Positions 10,712-20,637 of a stretch of DNA of 64,000 bases are shown one piece after another. Numbering within the stretch: position 1 is the first letter of the stretch; each line of letters begins with the position of its first letter. A program made the position numbers and the translations under genes. This DNA comes from Dactylonectria macrodidyma (Eukaryota; Ascomycota; Sordariomycetes; Hypocreales; Nectriaceae), in contig JAGMUV010000024.1 in the NCBI GenBank assembly GCA_020744425.1, positions 372,001-436,000 on the forward strand. The letters run 5' to 3'. Below the pieces are notes generated by a model. That model was not told the origin of the DNA. It worked only from the letters and a program-made list of their open reading frames with translations, and searched no databases.

Positions 10712-12717
10712 ATGGTGTCTCAATCTCCTGACAATGAGATACACAAGGAAGCTGCAATTTCGCAGCATTTTGACGACAACGCGCGCGATCTCAAGTCCAG
10801 CGGGATTGTTTTGAAGTCTCAGAGTGATAACCTCGGCGCATGGACTACTGTCAAGAAGTTCAAGAAGGTATGTTGCCAAGACTATGGTGACAGAACGTTC
10901 GCCAATATTTTCTAGGCCGTCCTTGTCTGCAACCTTCTTTGCATTGCTGCCGCGGCTGATGGCTATCAAATCAATCTTAATGGTGAGTTGAGCTCCCACC
11001 TTGTCATCCCAGCCATCGCTTGCAGACTGCTGACTGTTGCTCTAAGGCAACATCATTGCTAATCAGGGCTTCATCAATCATGTTGGCTTCCTCACTGATG
11101 AAGGTGAAATTCACCTCAAGGCTAATTACACTGCACTTTGGGGCGCCATGCAGTCTCTTGGCCAGCTTGTAGGCATGGTTTTAATGAATCCCATCTCGGA
11201 TATGATTGGTCGAAAGATGACCATGTATACACTGTGGATTATCTTGGCAGGCGTAAGTTACTACATGGACGAACAAACATTCAACTGAAATCTGATGTCT
11301 CTTTAGTCTCTTGTTATCGAAACGATGGTGCGGGATTGGAGAGATTGGGCGGGCGCTAAAATTCTGGCTGGTGTTGGCATTGGAGCGATTCAGGCCACTC
11401 TTCCAATCTACGTTACTGAGTGGTCCCCTGTCAACATTCGAGGAGCCATGATCGTCACCTACGGATTTTGGAACGTCATTGGAAAGTTCTTGGCCAATCT
11501 CGTTCTCATGCTGGTCCAGGAAACCAACCCGGAAAATTACAAGGCCCCAATTCTGACGCAGTGGGGATTCCTGGGTATCATGCTGCCTATCTTTTTGTGG
11601 CTTCCTGAGACACCTGGTACAATTTTCCCCACCCATCAAGCCGGCTTCGAATACTAACTCTAGATCGCAGCGTACTACGCTGAGAGAGACATGGACGAAG
11701 AAGGCAAGAAGACCCTCACACGGGTCAATGGCGGAGTTGAAGGCTATGACATCGAAGTCGAGTATTCTATCATCAAAAATACGATCCTCGAGGAAAAGCA
11801 GCTTCGCCGAAAACTGGAAGGAGACGACACTTCTTTCAAGGCTGTGCTGAAGTCCTATCTGGAGTGCTTCCAGCGCGCTAACCTTCGACGTACCATCGGA
11901 TCCGCTCTACCTGGTTGTGCCCAGCAACTCGCAGGTCTCTCATTTCTCAACACTTATGCTAGTCTCTTCTTTAAGCAGAGTGGATTTGACAATGCGTTCC
12001 TCATCACTACAGTCATGTGTAAGTACGGCTCACAATGAACAAGATATGTCTACTGACAGCACAATAGGCTCCATTCAACTTTTCACAGCCCTCTGCTTGA
12101 TGTTTCTTACTGACAGGTTCGGACGCCGCAACATGGTCTTTGTATCTGTGATCATCTGCACTGCCACCCTTCTGGTCGTTGGTATTCTGGCTTTCGTCGA
12201 TAAGACAAAACCTGTCCAAAACCTCCTCATATTCGTAGCTTGTGTGTGGGCTTTTGCAAACAGCACAGGTGAGTAAAGGTCTAATTGCTCCAAGGAAGGT
12301 TCATATTGACATTCGCTCGCAGTCGGAAGCCTTGGATATGCTTTCGTCGGAGAAGTCGCCTCTCAGAGACTTCGTGCAAGAACCGCTGGCATTGCATCCG
12401 GCATGTCAGTTCTTTTCGGTCTCACATTCAATACGTCCCTTCCAATCATTCGTGAGTTGTCCCAATGTTGAAACGCAATTGATATAATGCTGAAGATTTA
12501 TGTAGTCGACGTCGACGGCGTGAACTGGGGCTACAAGACTGCTTGGTTGTTCTTTGGCACCGGGATTGTCGTTTGCATCCTCCTATTCTTCTTCTTGCCT
12601 GAATGCTCTCGCCGTAACGCCGCTGAGATTGACGAGATGTACGAAAAGAGTATCCCGGCTTGGAAAATGCACAAACATGTGACTGAGGTTCAGACTATGC
12701 ATCAAATTCGAGAGTGA
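10712..12717 (+). CDS. MFS sugar transporter (sugar porter family), eight exons
   Basis: Exons 10712-10867, 10916-10982, 11047-11252, 11307-11616, 11671-12018, 12068-12268, 12323-12451 and 12506-12717 give 542 residues. Family marks are a first membrane segment ending in ADGYQINLNGN, the DMIGRK loop, PIYVTEWSP, LPETP at the end of the first half, GCAQQLAGLSFLNTYAS in the second half, DRFGRR, and LPECSRRNAAEIDEMYEKS at the end. Twelve membrane segments are expected and the protein should lie in the plasma membrane. Its look is that of the fungal disaccharide/alpha-glucoside permease branch rather than a simple hexose carrier, but the substrate is not shown. Between a regulator and a cytosolic rhamnosidase, and behind paired Gal4-type sites, it probably imports rhamnose or a rhamnosylated oligosaccharide (inference). 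Confidence 0.88.
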
Positions 12718-13835
12718 GATTGTGGCTAGGTGGAGGTGGATCTGGGGAAATGTCTTTGGTACAAATGGGACATCAAATGGTGATTCGCCATCTACCATCG
12801 CCTTGGGCATTGCATCTCGCTTCCGGTGACACAGAAGATATACCAAATAATACCAATAGTATGAATACTTGAGTTATCAAGGCCATAAAGAAAGGTACTT
12901 AGACTGACTCTGAGCTCCATATCTCTGGCTGATTGATAACTGGATCGTCCCAAAAGCTCCACCGAGGGAAGTGGGTGATACATGAACTCACGCTGCTTTG
13001 GCAGCTGGTGCCTACTCTGACATATGACAATAATTTAGTTAGAATATTTATTGTGTTTGATCTCGAGGCACAGTCTCCAGTGCACGGCCCTGACATAACG
13101 ACGCTCAAGGCCACCTTACAGTTCAAGTGTATTATCCCATCAAGATTGTTTGTGGGTGACACGCAAACAGGCAATTCTCTTGGCAATTTATTATCCCTTA
13201 TGGCAGGCAGAAACATCTAGAAAATGTAACAGAGAGATTGGTACACCTTGTCAATAAATACAGATTTAGCATTGCACCTGCTTTACATGTACCCCTATTA
13301 TCACACATCCGGGTTCGGCCATGATAAATCAGCAATCAGCGAATAAAACCTCTCAGGAGAAAGTCACCCGTATCTAAATGGTGCAAATGGTATTTGGGAG
13401 CACCAGGATGCGATAATGCCTAGTTTGGTCAATCCAGGAGAAATGACAGGCTTCAACCACTGGATTGGCAGCACGAGGTGCAGGGGGTATCAGAGCTAAA
13501 GAGCCAGGATGGAGAGAAACTTCAGCCCAAATACTTCCAGTAGGGACGATTTGGAGTCCTAGGGTAGCATGCGAGAGTCCGTCAGGGACAATGGAGTGTG
13601 AGTGGTTCTTAAAGAATGAGTCGAGGCGCGATCTGCTTGAAATAGACTTAATTGTTCCATTCAACACTTGTGCGTTTATAACACTGCAGGAGGAGGAAAG
13701 AGAAATCAGCGTGCCAGAATCTGGGTAGCCCAAGTTTTCTTGCCTCCAGGAGGCGGAAAAATCGCAGATAGATGCTGCACCAAGTTCAATGGGGAGGTGA
13801 GTAAATGAAATTGTTTGAGAGGTTATGGTGGTTTT

Positions 13836-13860
13836 ACGTCGGTATATCTCTTGCCGACGT
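13836..13860 (+). promoter_or_regulatory. Extended palindrome ACGTCGG-N11-CCGACGT
   Basis: The most symmetric cluster site: acgtcgg at 13836-13842 and ccgacgt at 13854-13860 are exact reverse complements around 11 bases. It lies about 740 bases before the rhamnosidase start codon. Confidence 0.6.
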
Positions 13861-14302
13861 GATTATCAATATTCAAACTACCCAAAAGCACAGATTCATC
13901 GAGTTCCATAATCATGCCACCCCCGACTCCAACATGTCAACTACATAATCGTGGTTAATCAGCCCAACACCAGGGACAAATTTGAGCAGGGGCGAAGCGG
14001 AGATAAGTCATGTACCCCTCAATTTACACAGTGTCCGTATTGGAGACAGCCCTGGAATTACCTGGCATTGCATTCCCAGTTTGCCGCCTGAGCGAAAGAT
14101 CAAGATTCGAGGCTGGTTGCAATGTGGGTACGCTTACGTCTCCCTTAAAGTCCCTCCGCGGCCCCACGACATTAGCGTCACCATATGAGGACTTGCATGA
14201 TGCAGCTGTAGAATCGCTCCACGGAGTTTAGAGCCAATCGGATGAACACTTAGCTCGTGTTGATTTTCGTGGGGCATGTGCTACAGCCTCAAACATGGGG
14301 TA

Positions 14303-14342
14303 CCATCTCATGACTTATCCAACCTCTTAAGTCGTGAGATGG
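14303..14342. repeat. 15-bp inverted repeat with 10-base loop
   Basis: ccatctcatgactta (14303-14317) and taagtcgtgagatgg (14328-14342) are reverse complements except at one position. It lies between the distal and the paired proximal Gal4-type sites of the rhamnosidase promoter, and is either a second operator or a foldback. Confidence 0.6.
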
Positions 14343-14378
14343 CATGTTGGGATTTCTATACACCGAGGGAAAGTCGTT

Positions 14379-14448
14379 TCGGCGTAGTCACCACCGATTT
14401 TGACGAGACTAAGCCGAGAGCAAGTCATGTCGGCATAATCACTGCCGA
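14379..14448 (+). promoter_or_regulatory. Paired TCGG-N11-CCGA sites in a 51-base tandem duplication
   Basis: Site 1 is TCGG 14379-14382 with CCGA 14394-14397. Site 2 is TCGG 14430-14433 with CCGA 14445-14448. Both have 11-base spacers. The sequence around them is itself a diverged tandem duplication of about 51 bases (for example cgtagtcac/cataatcac and gattttgacg/gattctgacg). The pair ends 150 bases before the start codon. Confidence 0.65.
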
Positions 14449-14597
14449 TTCTGACGGATTGAACCGAAGGCTTATCCCGTGCCGTGAGATCTCTTAAGAT
14501 CCATCACCAACAAGAGTGCTCTATCCTACAATTTCGACTTTCATACTCCTCATCTTCCTGTCAGCAACGCCAGGCATTGTCTAGCCACGCCAGCAAT

Positions 14598-17081
14598 ATG
14601 TCTCTCGAGTTCGACCGAAGCTGGATGTGGCATCCAAATTTCGTCGAGACACAAGCTGATACAGCAGGCCTCTTTGTGCACTTCAGAAGGCTTCTCTTCA
14701 TCAGAGACGACCCTCCAAAATCACTTGTGATTAGAATCACTGCCGACACACGATATAAACTCTTTGCCAACAACCGTCAAGTCGCCTTTGGTCCAGTCAA
14801 AGGCGATCAGAGTCTCTGGTTCTTCGACGAAGTGGATATCGCGCCATATTTGAACCAAGGCTACAATCACATCGCAGTGCATGTGTTGCGCTTTTTCCAT
14901 GCCACCACATATGCTCCGTCTTTTCCAAGGCTGCCTTCAGGAGGCTTGTACATCTCTGTACCAGAAGTCGAAGGGTCTTGGGCCCGCCAACTGGAGAGCA
15001 GCACATTGTGGGAAACAGTCATTGACCCATTCACTGTTCTCCGGATTGATGAGCCGGAAGATCACTTTCTTCATATATATGAAAGGGCTTCAAGATCAGG
15101 CTCTAGAGAACTAAAGTGGGTGCCAGCAAAACTGCTGGAGTACAAGAATTCAACGGGGAATTCCACTCCATGGCATCTTTCGCCCCGTTTGTTGCCGCCA
15201 TTACGCATACAGAAAGCTCATGTCTCTGCGATTCACAACGTCACCAGCTCATTGCCCTCGGAGCTATGGAGAAAATACCTCGTTGGAAATACAGGGCCGG
15301 ATGCAGAACTACAGGGTCTATTGCTTCCCGCCACAACTCACCACTGTATTGAACTTGAGATGTCCTGCCACTTGACCGCATTTCTCCGCATCCGTTTTCA
15401 GCGGCCTAGTGCAAGCGGTGGGATGCTCAAAATCACGTACTCTGAAAGCTACGAGGACGACCCTGTATCAACCCCGTGGGTGAGGCAGAAGGGTGATCGA
15501 TGTGATTATCGGAAGCGCCTTATTGGCCCGCAAGATATCTACGAGTTTCAAGGAATATCAGACGATGGCGAGACTCTGGGCTATTGTGAAAATGAAAGTT
15601 CCGATACCATTGTAGCGCCATTTCACTTTCGGACCTTTCGCTTTATCAAGCTGGAGATAGACACCGGATCATCCGACTTGGCTTTCAAGGATCTCGACAT
15701 TGAGACCGTCAACTATCCACTAGAAGTCACAGCGAGATTCGAGGTTCCCGAGGCGTTCGACAAAACTCTTCAAGCAAACCAACTATGGGCAACTAGCATC
15801 CGCACGCTTGTAAACTGCATGCATGATTGTTACGAAGATTGTCCTTTCTACGAGCAGCTTCAGTATGCCATGGATACAAGGAGCTCATCGCTTTTTACAT
15901 ATCTGATCTCTGGCGACGATCGGCTTGCACGGCAGGCGATTGTCCAACTTCATAATTCTTTCCAGGCTCGCATTGGCTTGACCGCAAGTCGTGCTCCGTC
16001 ACACCGACCGCAATTCATTCCGCACTTCTCGTTGTACTGGGTTTCCATGGTTTGCGATCATCTGGCCTACTTTGGGGATAAGAAGTTTGCATCTCGCTTC
16101 GTACCGGTCATTGATGCCATCTTGGCTTATTTTGATTCCCGAATTGGATATTATGGCTTAGTTGCTTGTGAAAACCGACCTGGAATATGGAACTTCGTGG
16201 ATTGGACGCATGCTTGGAAGCCCCATGGAATCCCACCGGCGATAGAACGATCAGGCATCTCTACCTTTACAAACCAGCTCTACGCCTACACTTTGTCAAA
16301 TGCAGCGGGATTGCTTGGTATTCTCGGCAGAAAAGGCGTTGCAGAAGAATACCGAGACCGGGCAAGTAATATTAGTGCCTCCGTAAAGCGGCATTGCTTT
16401 GATGGTCAGTTCTTCCTTGATACGGTCGCAGCTAGAGCAACTGCAACAGATTACAGTCAACATTGCCAAATATGGGCAGTTCTCAGTGGTGCCGTGACGG
16501 GTGTCCCGGCTCAACAGCTGCTTACCAAGAGCTTGCAGCGGGTTGACCAGGGAGAATTTGTCAAAGAATCGATATCAATGTCCTTCTACACGCTGCGAGC
16601 TCTGAGTGTAGCCGGCGGGGATGTTTATGACAAGACGTTTAACAGTCTTTGGAGACCTTGGCATGAACAACTCTCACAAAACGTGACAACCTGGGTGGAG
16701 GATGATGTTTCACAGAGGTCCGATTGCCACGCGTGGGGTAGCGTGCCTCTATATGAGTTTACTGTTGAGGTCGCTGGAATTCGCCTTGCGGAACCCGGTT
16801 GGTCCGCCATTGCGTTCCAGCCACGACTCGGCCTCTTTCGACAACTGAAGGTGACGGTACCTTTGGGGATGGTTGACGGAAAACCCCAAGGTCATATTTC
16901 CGTTTCTTGGTCCGCCAATAGTACTGGTGACACCGAGGTTTCATTGAGCCTGGACTTAATAAAGCCGGGTTTCATACCAGTACAGGTCACGCTCCCAGGG
17001 GTCAAGACTTTGGTAAATCTTGGCTCTCAAGAATGGAGTATTACCATAAAGAGCAAAGACATCAATGCGTATTTCGAATAG
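14598..17081 (+). CDS. Intracellular alpha-L-rhamnosidase, GH78
   Basis: An intronless gene of 827 residues. I chose the ATG at 14598 (MSLEFDRSWMW); the frame is open upstream to 14484, but that part lacks family-like sequence. There is no signal peptide, so the enzyme should be cytosolic. GH78 features are an N-terminal beta-sandwich with ITADTRYKLFANNRQVAFGP, a second beta domain, and an (alpha/alpha)6 catalytic barrel. The barrel carries DCYEDCPFYEQLQYAMDTRS near residues 410-428, a WNFVDWTHAW segment, and a DCHAWGSVPLYEF segment before the C-terminal beta domain. The DCP acidic motif marks the GH78 active site. It would cleave terminal alpha-L-rhamnose from imported oligosaccharides. With the saponin-hydrolase-like gene and transporter, this fits the rhamnose end of a Rha-Gal-GlcA chain. 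Pectin-derived rhamnosides are the main alternative. Confidence 0.85.
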   Translation: MSLEFDRSWMWHPNFVETQADTAGLFVHFRRLLFIRDDPPKSLVIRITADTRYKLFANNRQVAFGPVKGDQSLWFFDEVDIAPYLNQGYNHIAVHVLRFFHATTYAPSFPRLPSGGLYISVPEVEGSWARQLESSTLWETVIDPFTVLRIDEPEDHFLHIYERASRSGSRELKWVPAKLLEYKNSTGNSTPWHLSPRLLPPLRIQKAHVSAIHNVTSSLPSELWRKYLVGNTGPDAELQGLLLPATTHHCIELEMSCHLTAFLRIRFQRPSASGGMLKITYSESYEDDPVSTPWVRQKGDRCDYRKRLIGPQDIYEFQGISDDGETLGYCENESSDTIVAPFHFRTFRFIKLEIDTGSSDLAFKDLDIETVNYPLEVTARFEVPEAFDKTLQANQLWATSIRTLVNCMHDCYEDCPFYEQLQYAMDTRSSSLFTYLISGDDRLARQAIVQLHNSFQARIGLTASRAPSHRPQFIPHFSLYWVSMVCDHLAYFGDKKFASRFVPVIDAILAYFDSRIGYYGLVACENRPGIWNFVDWTHAWKPHGIPPAIERSGISTFTNQLYAYTLSNAAGLLGILGRKGVAEEYRDRASNISASVKRHCFDGQFFLDTVAARATATDYSQHCQIWAVLSGAVTGVPAQQLLTKSLQRVDQGEFVKESISMSFYTLRALSVAGGDVYDKTFNSLWRPWHEQLSQNVTTWVEDDVSQRSDCHAWGSVPLYEFTVEVAGIRLAEPGWSAIAFQPRLGLFRQLKVTVPLGMVDGKPQGHISVSWSANSTGDTEVSLSLDLIKPGFIPVQVTLPGVKTLVNLGSQEWSITIKSKDINAYFE

Positions 17082-20000
17082 CATACAAGTCAATTGAAAT
17101 GGCTCTACTCCTTTGGCACTCAAATTAACAACTTAAGTGTGCCTATCGCATCATGGTATGACCCAAACGGCGAATTGTGAAGCGATGAGTTGTGCCACAG
17201 TAAGCAGTAAGCAGTATGCAACACTGCATCTGCCGGGTCAGCTCATCCTCTAAGTTTGCAGCTCTTATCAGATTCTGTAAAATCGTCGACATAACACCGA
17301 GAGAACGCCATATTGGCATGGGGTCTTGGCGTGGATTATGGCACCGCAGCAGAGCCTAGGCTGCGTTTGCATTGTAGCTAACCCGAAGGCGACCCGCGAA
17401 TTGATTACCTACACAATAATAAGTTGCTGTGACTCTGTGAACCTATGCTCGACTACGTTGGGCCTATGTGAAATCCCGCACGGGGCACTTCGCCCCTGGA
17501 CCAAACAGTCGCTGGACGCGATGGGCTTGATGACCAGCGGCCGTAAAAGCACAAAAGATGAAAAGCTCCGCAGTGTCACTGCATGTCCGTATGATCAGGT
17601 CATGTAACAACACAGATCAAAACCAGTCTTTGGTCTCGAACCCGCAATCTGAGCTGAAGCCGTCGATCCCCCATTTGTCACCATGAAACATAAGCTACGG
17701 GTTGTATCAAGCGAGTTCAAACAACTTTGTGCCATTGTTAGGTAGACTTCCATACCTAATGACTCAACTACGAGGTGACCGTAGATAGGGCTGTGCTGCT
17801 AGTCATTCACAAGCACAGCATCGGGAATCCCGAATGGCCAACTACCTTATTATCATCTTGTTACTGTTCAACCCTTGTCCCGTGGGTGCAAAGCGAATGT
17901 TACAAGCTCATCACGAGCATACGTAAGCTGTGTATCAACGGAGTACATAAGGTAGGCGAGTACAAATGTTTGTGCCAAAACTATGAGCTTGAAGCTTAAA
18001 CATGGCTTTGTAACAAATGTCAAACTACTACCCAGTGTTCCCCGACCTCCACTGCCTCCTTTCGACAGAGACGTAACAGCTTGGATGAAAAAAATGTCAT
18101 TCACGTTAAATCAGATGTTGAACACATTACCTGTCAATCTAATAGGCCACCTATGATTACTGCCCACAAGCAGCCGTACAACAGACGTGAGTGGAACATG
18201 TCGTGAGTCTTCTCTCATTATTGGCGCAGTTGAAAAGGGAGCGGCAGAGATTGTTGACGGTGGTGATGCAGATGAGAAAATGTTAGTTCGGACTGCGAGA
18301 AATTGTAGTTGAGAAATTAGAAGCAGATTCTTTGGCGAGATTCACTGCCTGTGATGTGGTGGATCCCAAGATCTTTGCTCAGATTTTGATGCCCTGGATC
18401 TCAACAGCTTAGATGTTTCCACTTCGCATTTCTGTCGATGAGCGCGTACACGTCACTGAAGTCACGAGAAAAATATCTACGAGACATGTTGGAATTTGTC
18501 TCAATAGTCGTTTCGTAGCGGAAGATGGCCGACATCCGTCATGTGCAGGGTGGTTCTTGGTAACGACAATGACGACGACCAGTGACCAACAACTGTCCAC
18601 ATGCGGGTTCGCTCGGAACAGCTCGGTGCTATTCTTGACAGACTTGGTGGCGATGCTATTCTCATGACCTACATTCGAAAACAACACAGCTGAACGCTGG
18701 TTCTCTTACCAACTGCATATAAAAATCTGCGTATGGTGCATCTGAACTGACCCTGACCCTACCCACTAAGTGGCGGAGGCAGAATCCTTCGGTGGTTCGA
18801 GCCCCATTTCCAACCACCCGGATTCTTAGAGCGCGTGCGTCGCAACTCCACCCGACTGCCGATGGCCTTACCGAAGTCCCGATTACCCGTCGCCCGATTA
18901 TCGAAGCTTCAAGTGCGGCAGATGGAAATAGAAACAGAAGGGAACAGAGGTGTTGGTCGTTGTGTTGAATACGATGAAGGTCGAGATGCAATCCCCGCTA
19001 TAGAGGTGTGGTGTCTCGGAGCAGCAGTATGTGTTGTCGCGGCTTATGCGCCCGGCTTGCCATAGCGACCAACAAGTCTTGATATCGAGATGGAGGCATT
19101 GTCGGTCTTTGGATAGCACTGAGAGTGTCGTGTTGAAGTCGTCGCCTTCATCCTGGGAGTGGGGTGTTTGTCTGTGCTCTGTGCAGCTGAAAGAGTCCCC
19201 GGCATGATGATGTCAAGAAGAACACGGAGGGGTATTACAGCGCAAGTATGACTCTTCGACCACTAAAGAGCGGCTCGTCTAGCGCTCATCGGTAGCCGAT
19301 CAGCATCACAACACGCCATAATACTACGTAACCCCTCTCTCACTCTGTCTGGGCCTTAGCAACAAACCATCCTACGGCTCGTCGTGCTGAATACGATCAT
19401 CAATGTCAACGGCGACTTTCTTTTGCATGACTTCTTCCCAGAAGACGAGCCAACCTGCATATTCTACCGGTACTAACGTGGTGAAATCCCCCGCTCAGCC
19501 TCTTCCCCTCTGCGCTGGCAGCTTTCTCTTCCCCTCACTTAGCCCCCCCATCCCGGTCCAATTCCGCGTCCGCGTGATGCTATTTTCAGTGTCTTGCGAC
19601 CGGTGCAAACGGTGGCCGAATCAACGGCTTCCATTACTGCTCCACCGACGGGGGACCAGCCTGGCGCAAACTCGGAGACATACGACCTTTTGGTGGTGTT
19701 TGCTCAAGTAGGCATATCGTTAGCTGTAAGTTAAGGTCTTACTATGTGCTACGTCACTCGGGCGCATTCATGCTTCCATGCATGGCCTTTTGGAAGGATG
19801 CTACTGCTCAAACCAGCCTCGCCTTGTACGTTGTTGTGCGTTGGGGAACTTGATGCGGGGGCTAGGACTGCAAAGCTCATGATGAGGGAGGCGAAGGCTT
19901 TTGGTGGAGGATTGATTGACTAAAGATGTAATATTTAAAGAGCCGTAAGACTGCTGCTTCAATTCGATTCCCAGACAAGACAAGAGAGTCACAAACACCA

Positions 20001-20127
20001 CACACCCCAACATCACAAGCACCACACATCATCATCAACATCCTCGTCACCCTCAGCCCCAACAACTCTCTCTTCTCTCTTCTCACGCAATCCAACCCAA
20101 ACCACCAATCACAACCCCACCGCCAAG
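17082..20127. other. 3 kb gene-poor stretch
   Basis: It begins with copy B of the dispersed repeat. Open frames up to ~110 codons on both strands show no recognised motif. It ends with the promoter of the small secreted protein: a TATA-like atatttaaag at 19931-19940, then a leader rich in CA and CT, which in fungi often goes with strong expression. I considered a tRNA near 18770-18830 and at 17640 (minus) and rejected both. Confidence 0.55.
17180..17228 (+). repeat. Dispersed direct repeat, copy B
   Basis: It starts aagcgatgagttg and ends gtatgcaacactgca, matching 3202-3243 in the same orientation. A short internal duplication (taagcagtaagcagt) is absent from copy A. It lies about 100 bases after the rhamnosidase stop codon. 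Confidence 0.7.
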
Positions 20128-20637
20128 ATGGAGTTCTCTCTCGTCGCCCTCCTCCTAGCCGCCTCCTCGGCCCTCGCAGCCCCCACCTACTCGCTTGTGT
20201 CGCGCAGCGAGTCGTGCATGGCCAAGGGCGCCAAGGTTAGCAGCTGGACGGTCCACGACTTCGACCTAAACTACAGCCTCACCAAGGCCGGCGCCGCCAA
20301 GGACAAGGGCACCGTCAGCTTCACCCTCGAGAACAAGGCCCTCGCCTACCGGGCCAAGTGCAAGGCCACGTCCACCGGCAAGAACCTGTTCGTCGGCGGC
20401 GTCACGTACCAGTGCACCGGAGAGGCTGACGGCGACTCGGCTTCGTTCCGCTTCTCCCGCAAGAATGGCGGCACGCTGGCCATCAACCAGGCTTGGAGGT
20501 GCGCTTCTGAGGGCGGTCGCTACGAGGCTTCGGGCAAGGTCAAGGTCAACCTGTCTTGCGAGGGGTCGAATGGCGAGATTAGCTGCGACAAGAAGACATT
20601 CAAGGCTCCCGTCACTCAGATGAGCGCTGTCCTTTAA
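20128..20637 (+). CDS. Small secreted six-cysteine protein (candidate effector or surface protein)
   Basis: An intronless gene of 169 residues. Residues 1-18 (ending SSALAA) form a signal peptide. The mature part is beta-strand-like and rich in Lys, Ser and Gly, with Cys at 30, 78, 96, 125, 144 and 153, enough for three disulfides. WTVHDFDLNYS near residue 40 recalls the start of Alt a 1-like and related small fungal secreted beta-barrels, but I would not assign a family. Codon use is strongly C-ending, and the leader is CA/CT-rich with a TATA-like box about 190 bases upstream, so strong expression is likely. It stands alone, with kilobase gaps on both sides, as effector genes often do. Confidence 0.75.
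   Translation: MEFSLVALLLAASSALAAPTYSLVSRSESCMAKGAKVSSWTVHDFDLNYSLTKAGAAKDKGTVSFTLENKALAYRAKCKATSTGKNLFVGGVTYQCTGEADGDSASFRFSRKNGGTLAINQAWRCASEGGRYEASGKVKVNLSCEGSNGEISCDKKTFKAPVTQMSAVL

Larger units (their letters stand above)
12718..14597. other. 1.9 kb gene-free stretch before the rhamnosidase gene
   Basis: It holds three TCGG-N11-CCGA sites (13839-13857, 14379-14397 and 14430-14448), the last two in a tandem duplication, and a 15-bp inverted repeat (14303-14342). Short open frames here (13374-13733 minus, 13465-13728 plus) show no recognisable family. Confidence 0.6.

Noticed and set aside
17630..17700. Minus-strand tRNA-like stretch with gggttcgagacc
   Set aside because: A D-loop-like agctcag is present but lies too close to the T-loop to allow an anticodon arm.
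18767..18835. tRNA-like stretch with ggttcgagcccc
   Set aside because: The arms flanking the T-loop-like sequence do not pair and no D or anticodon arm fits.
18409..18991. Overlapping frames of 84-109 codons on both strands
   Set aside because: Neither strand shows a family motif or splice-compatible extension.
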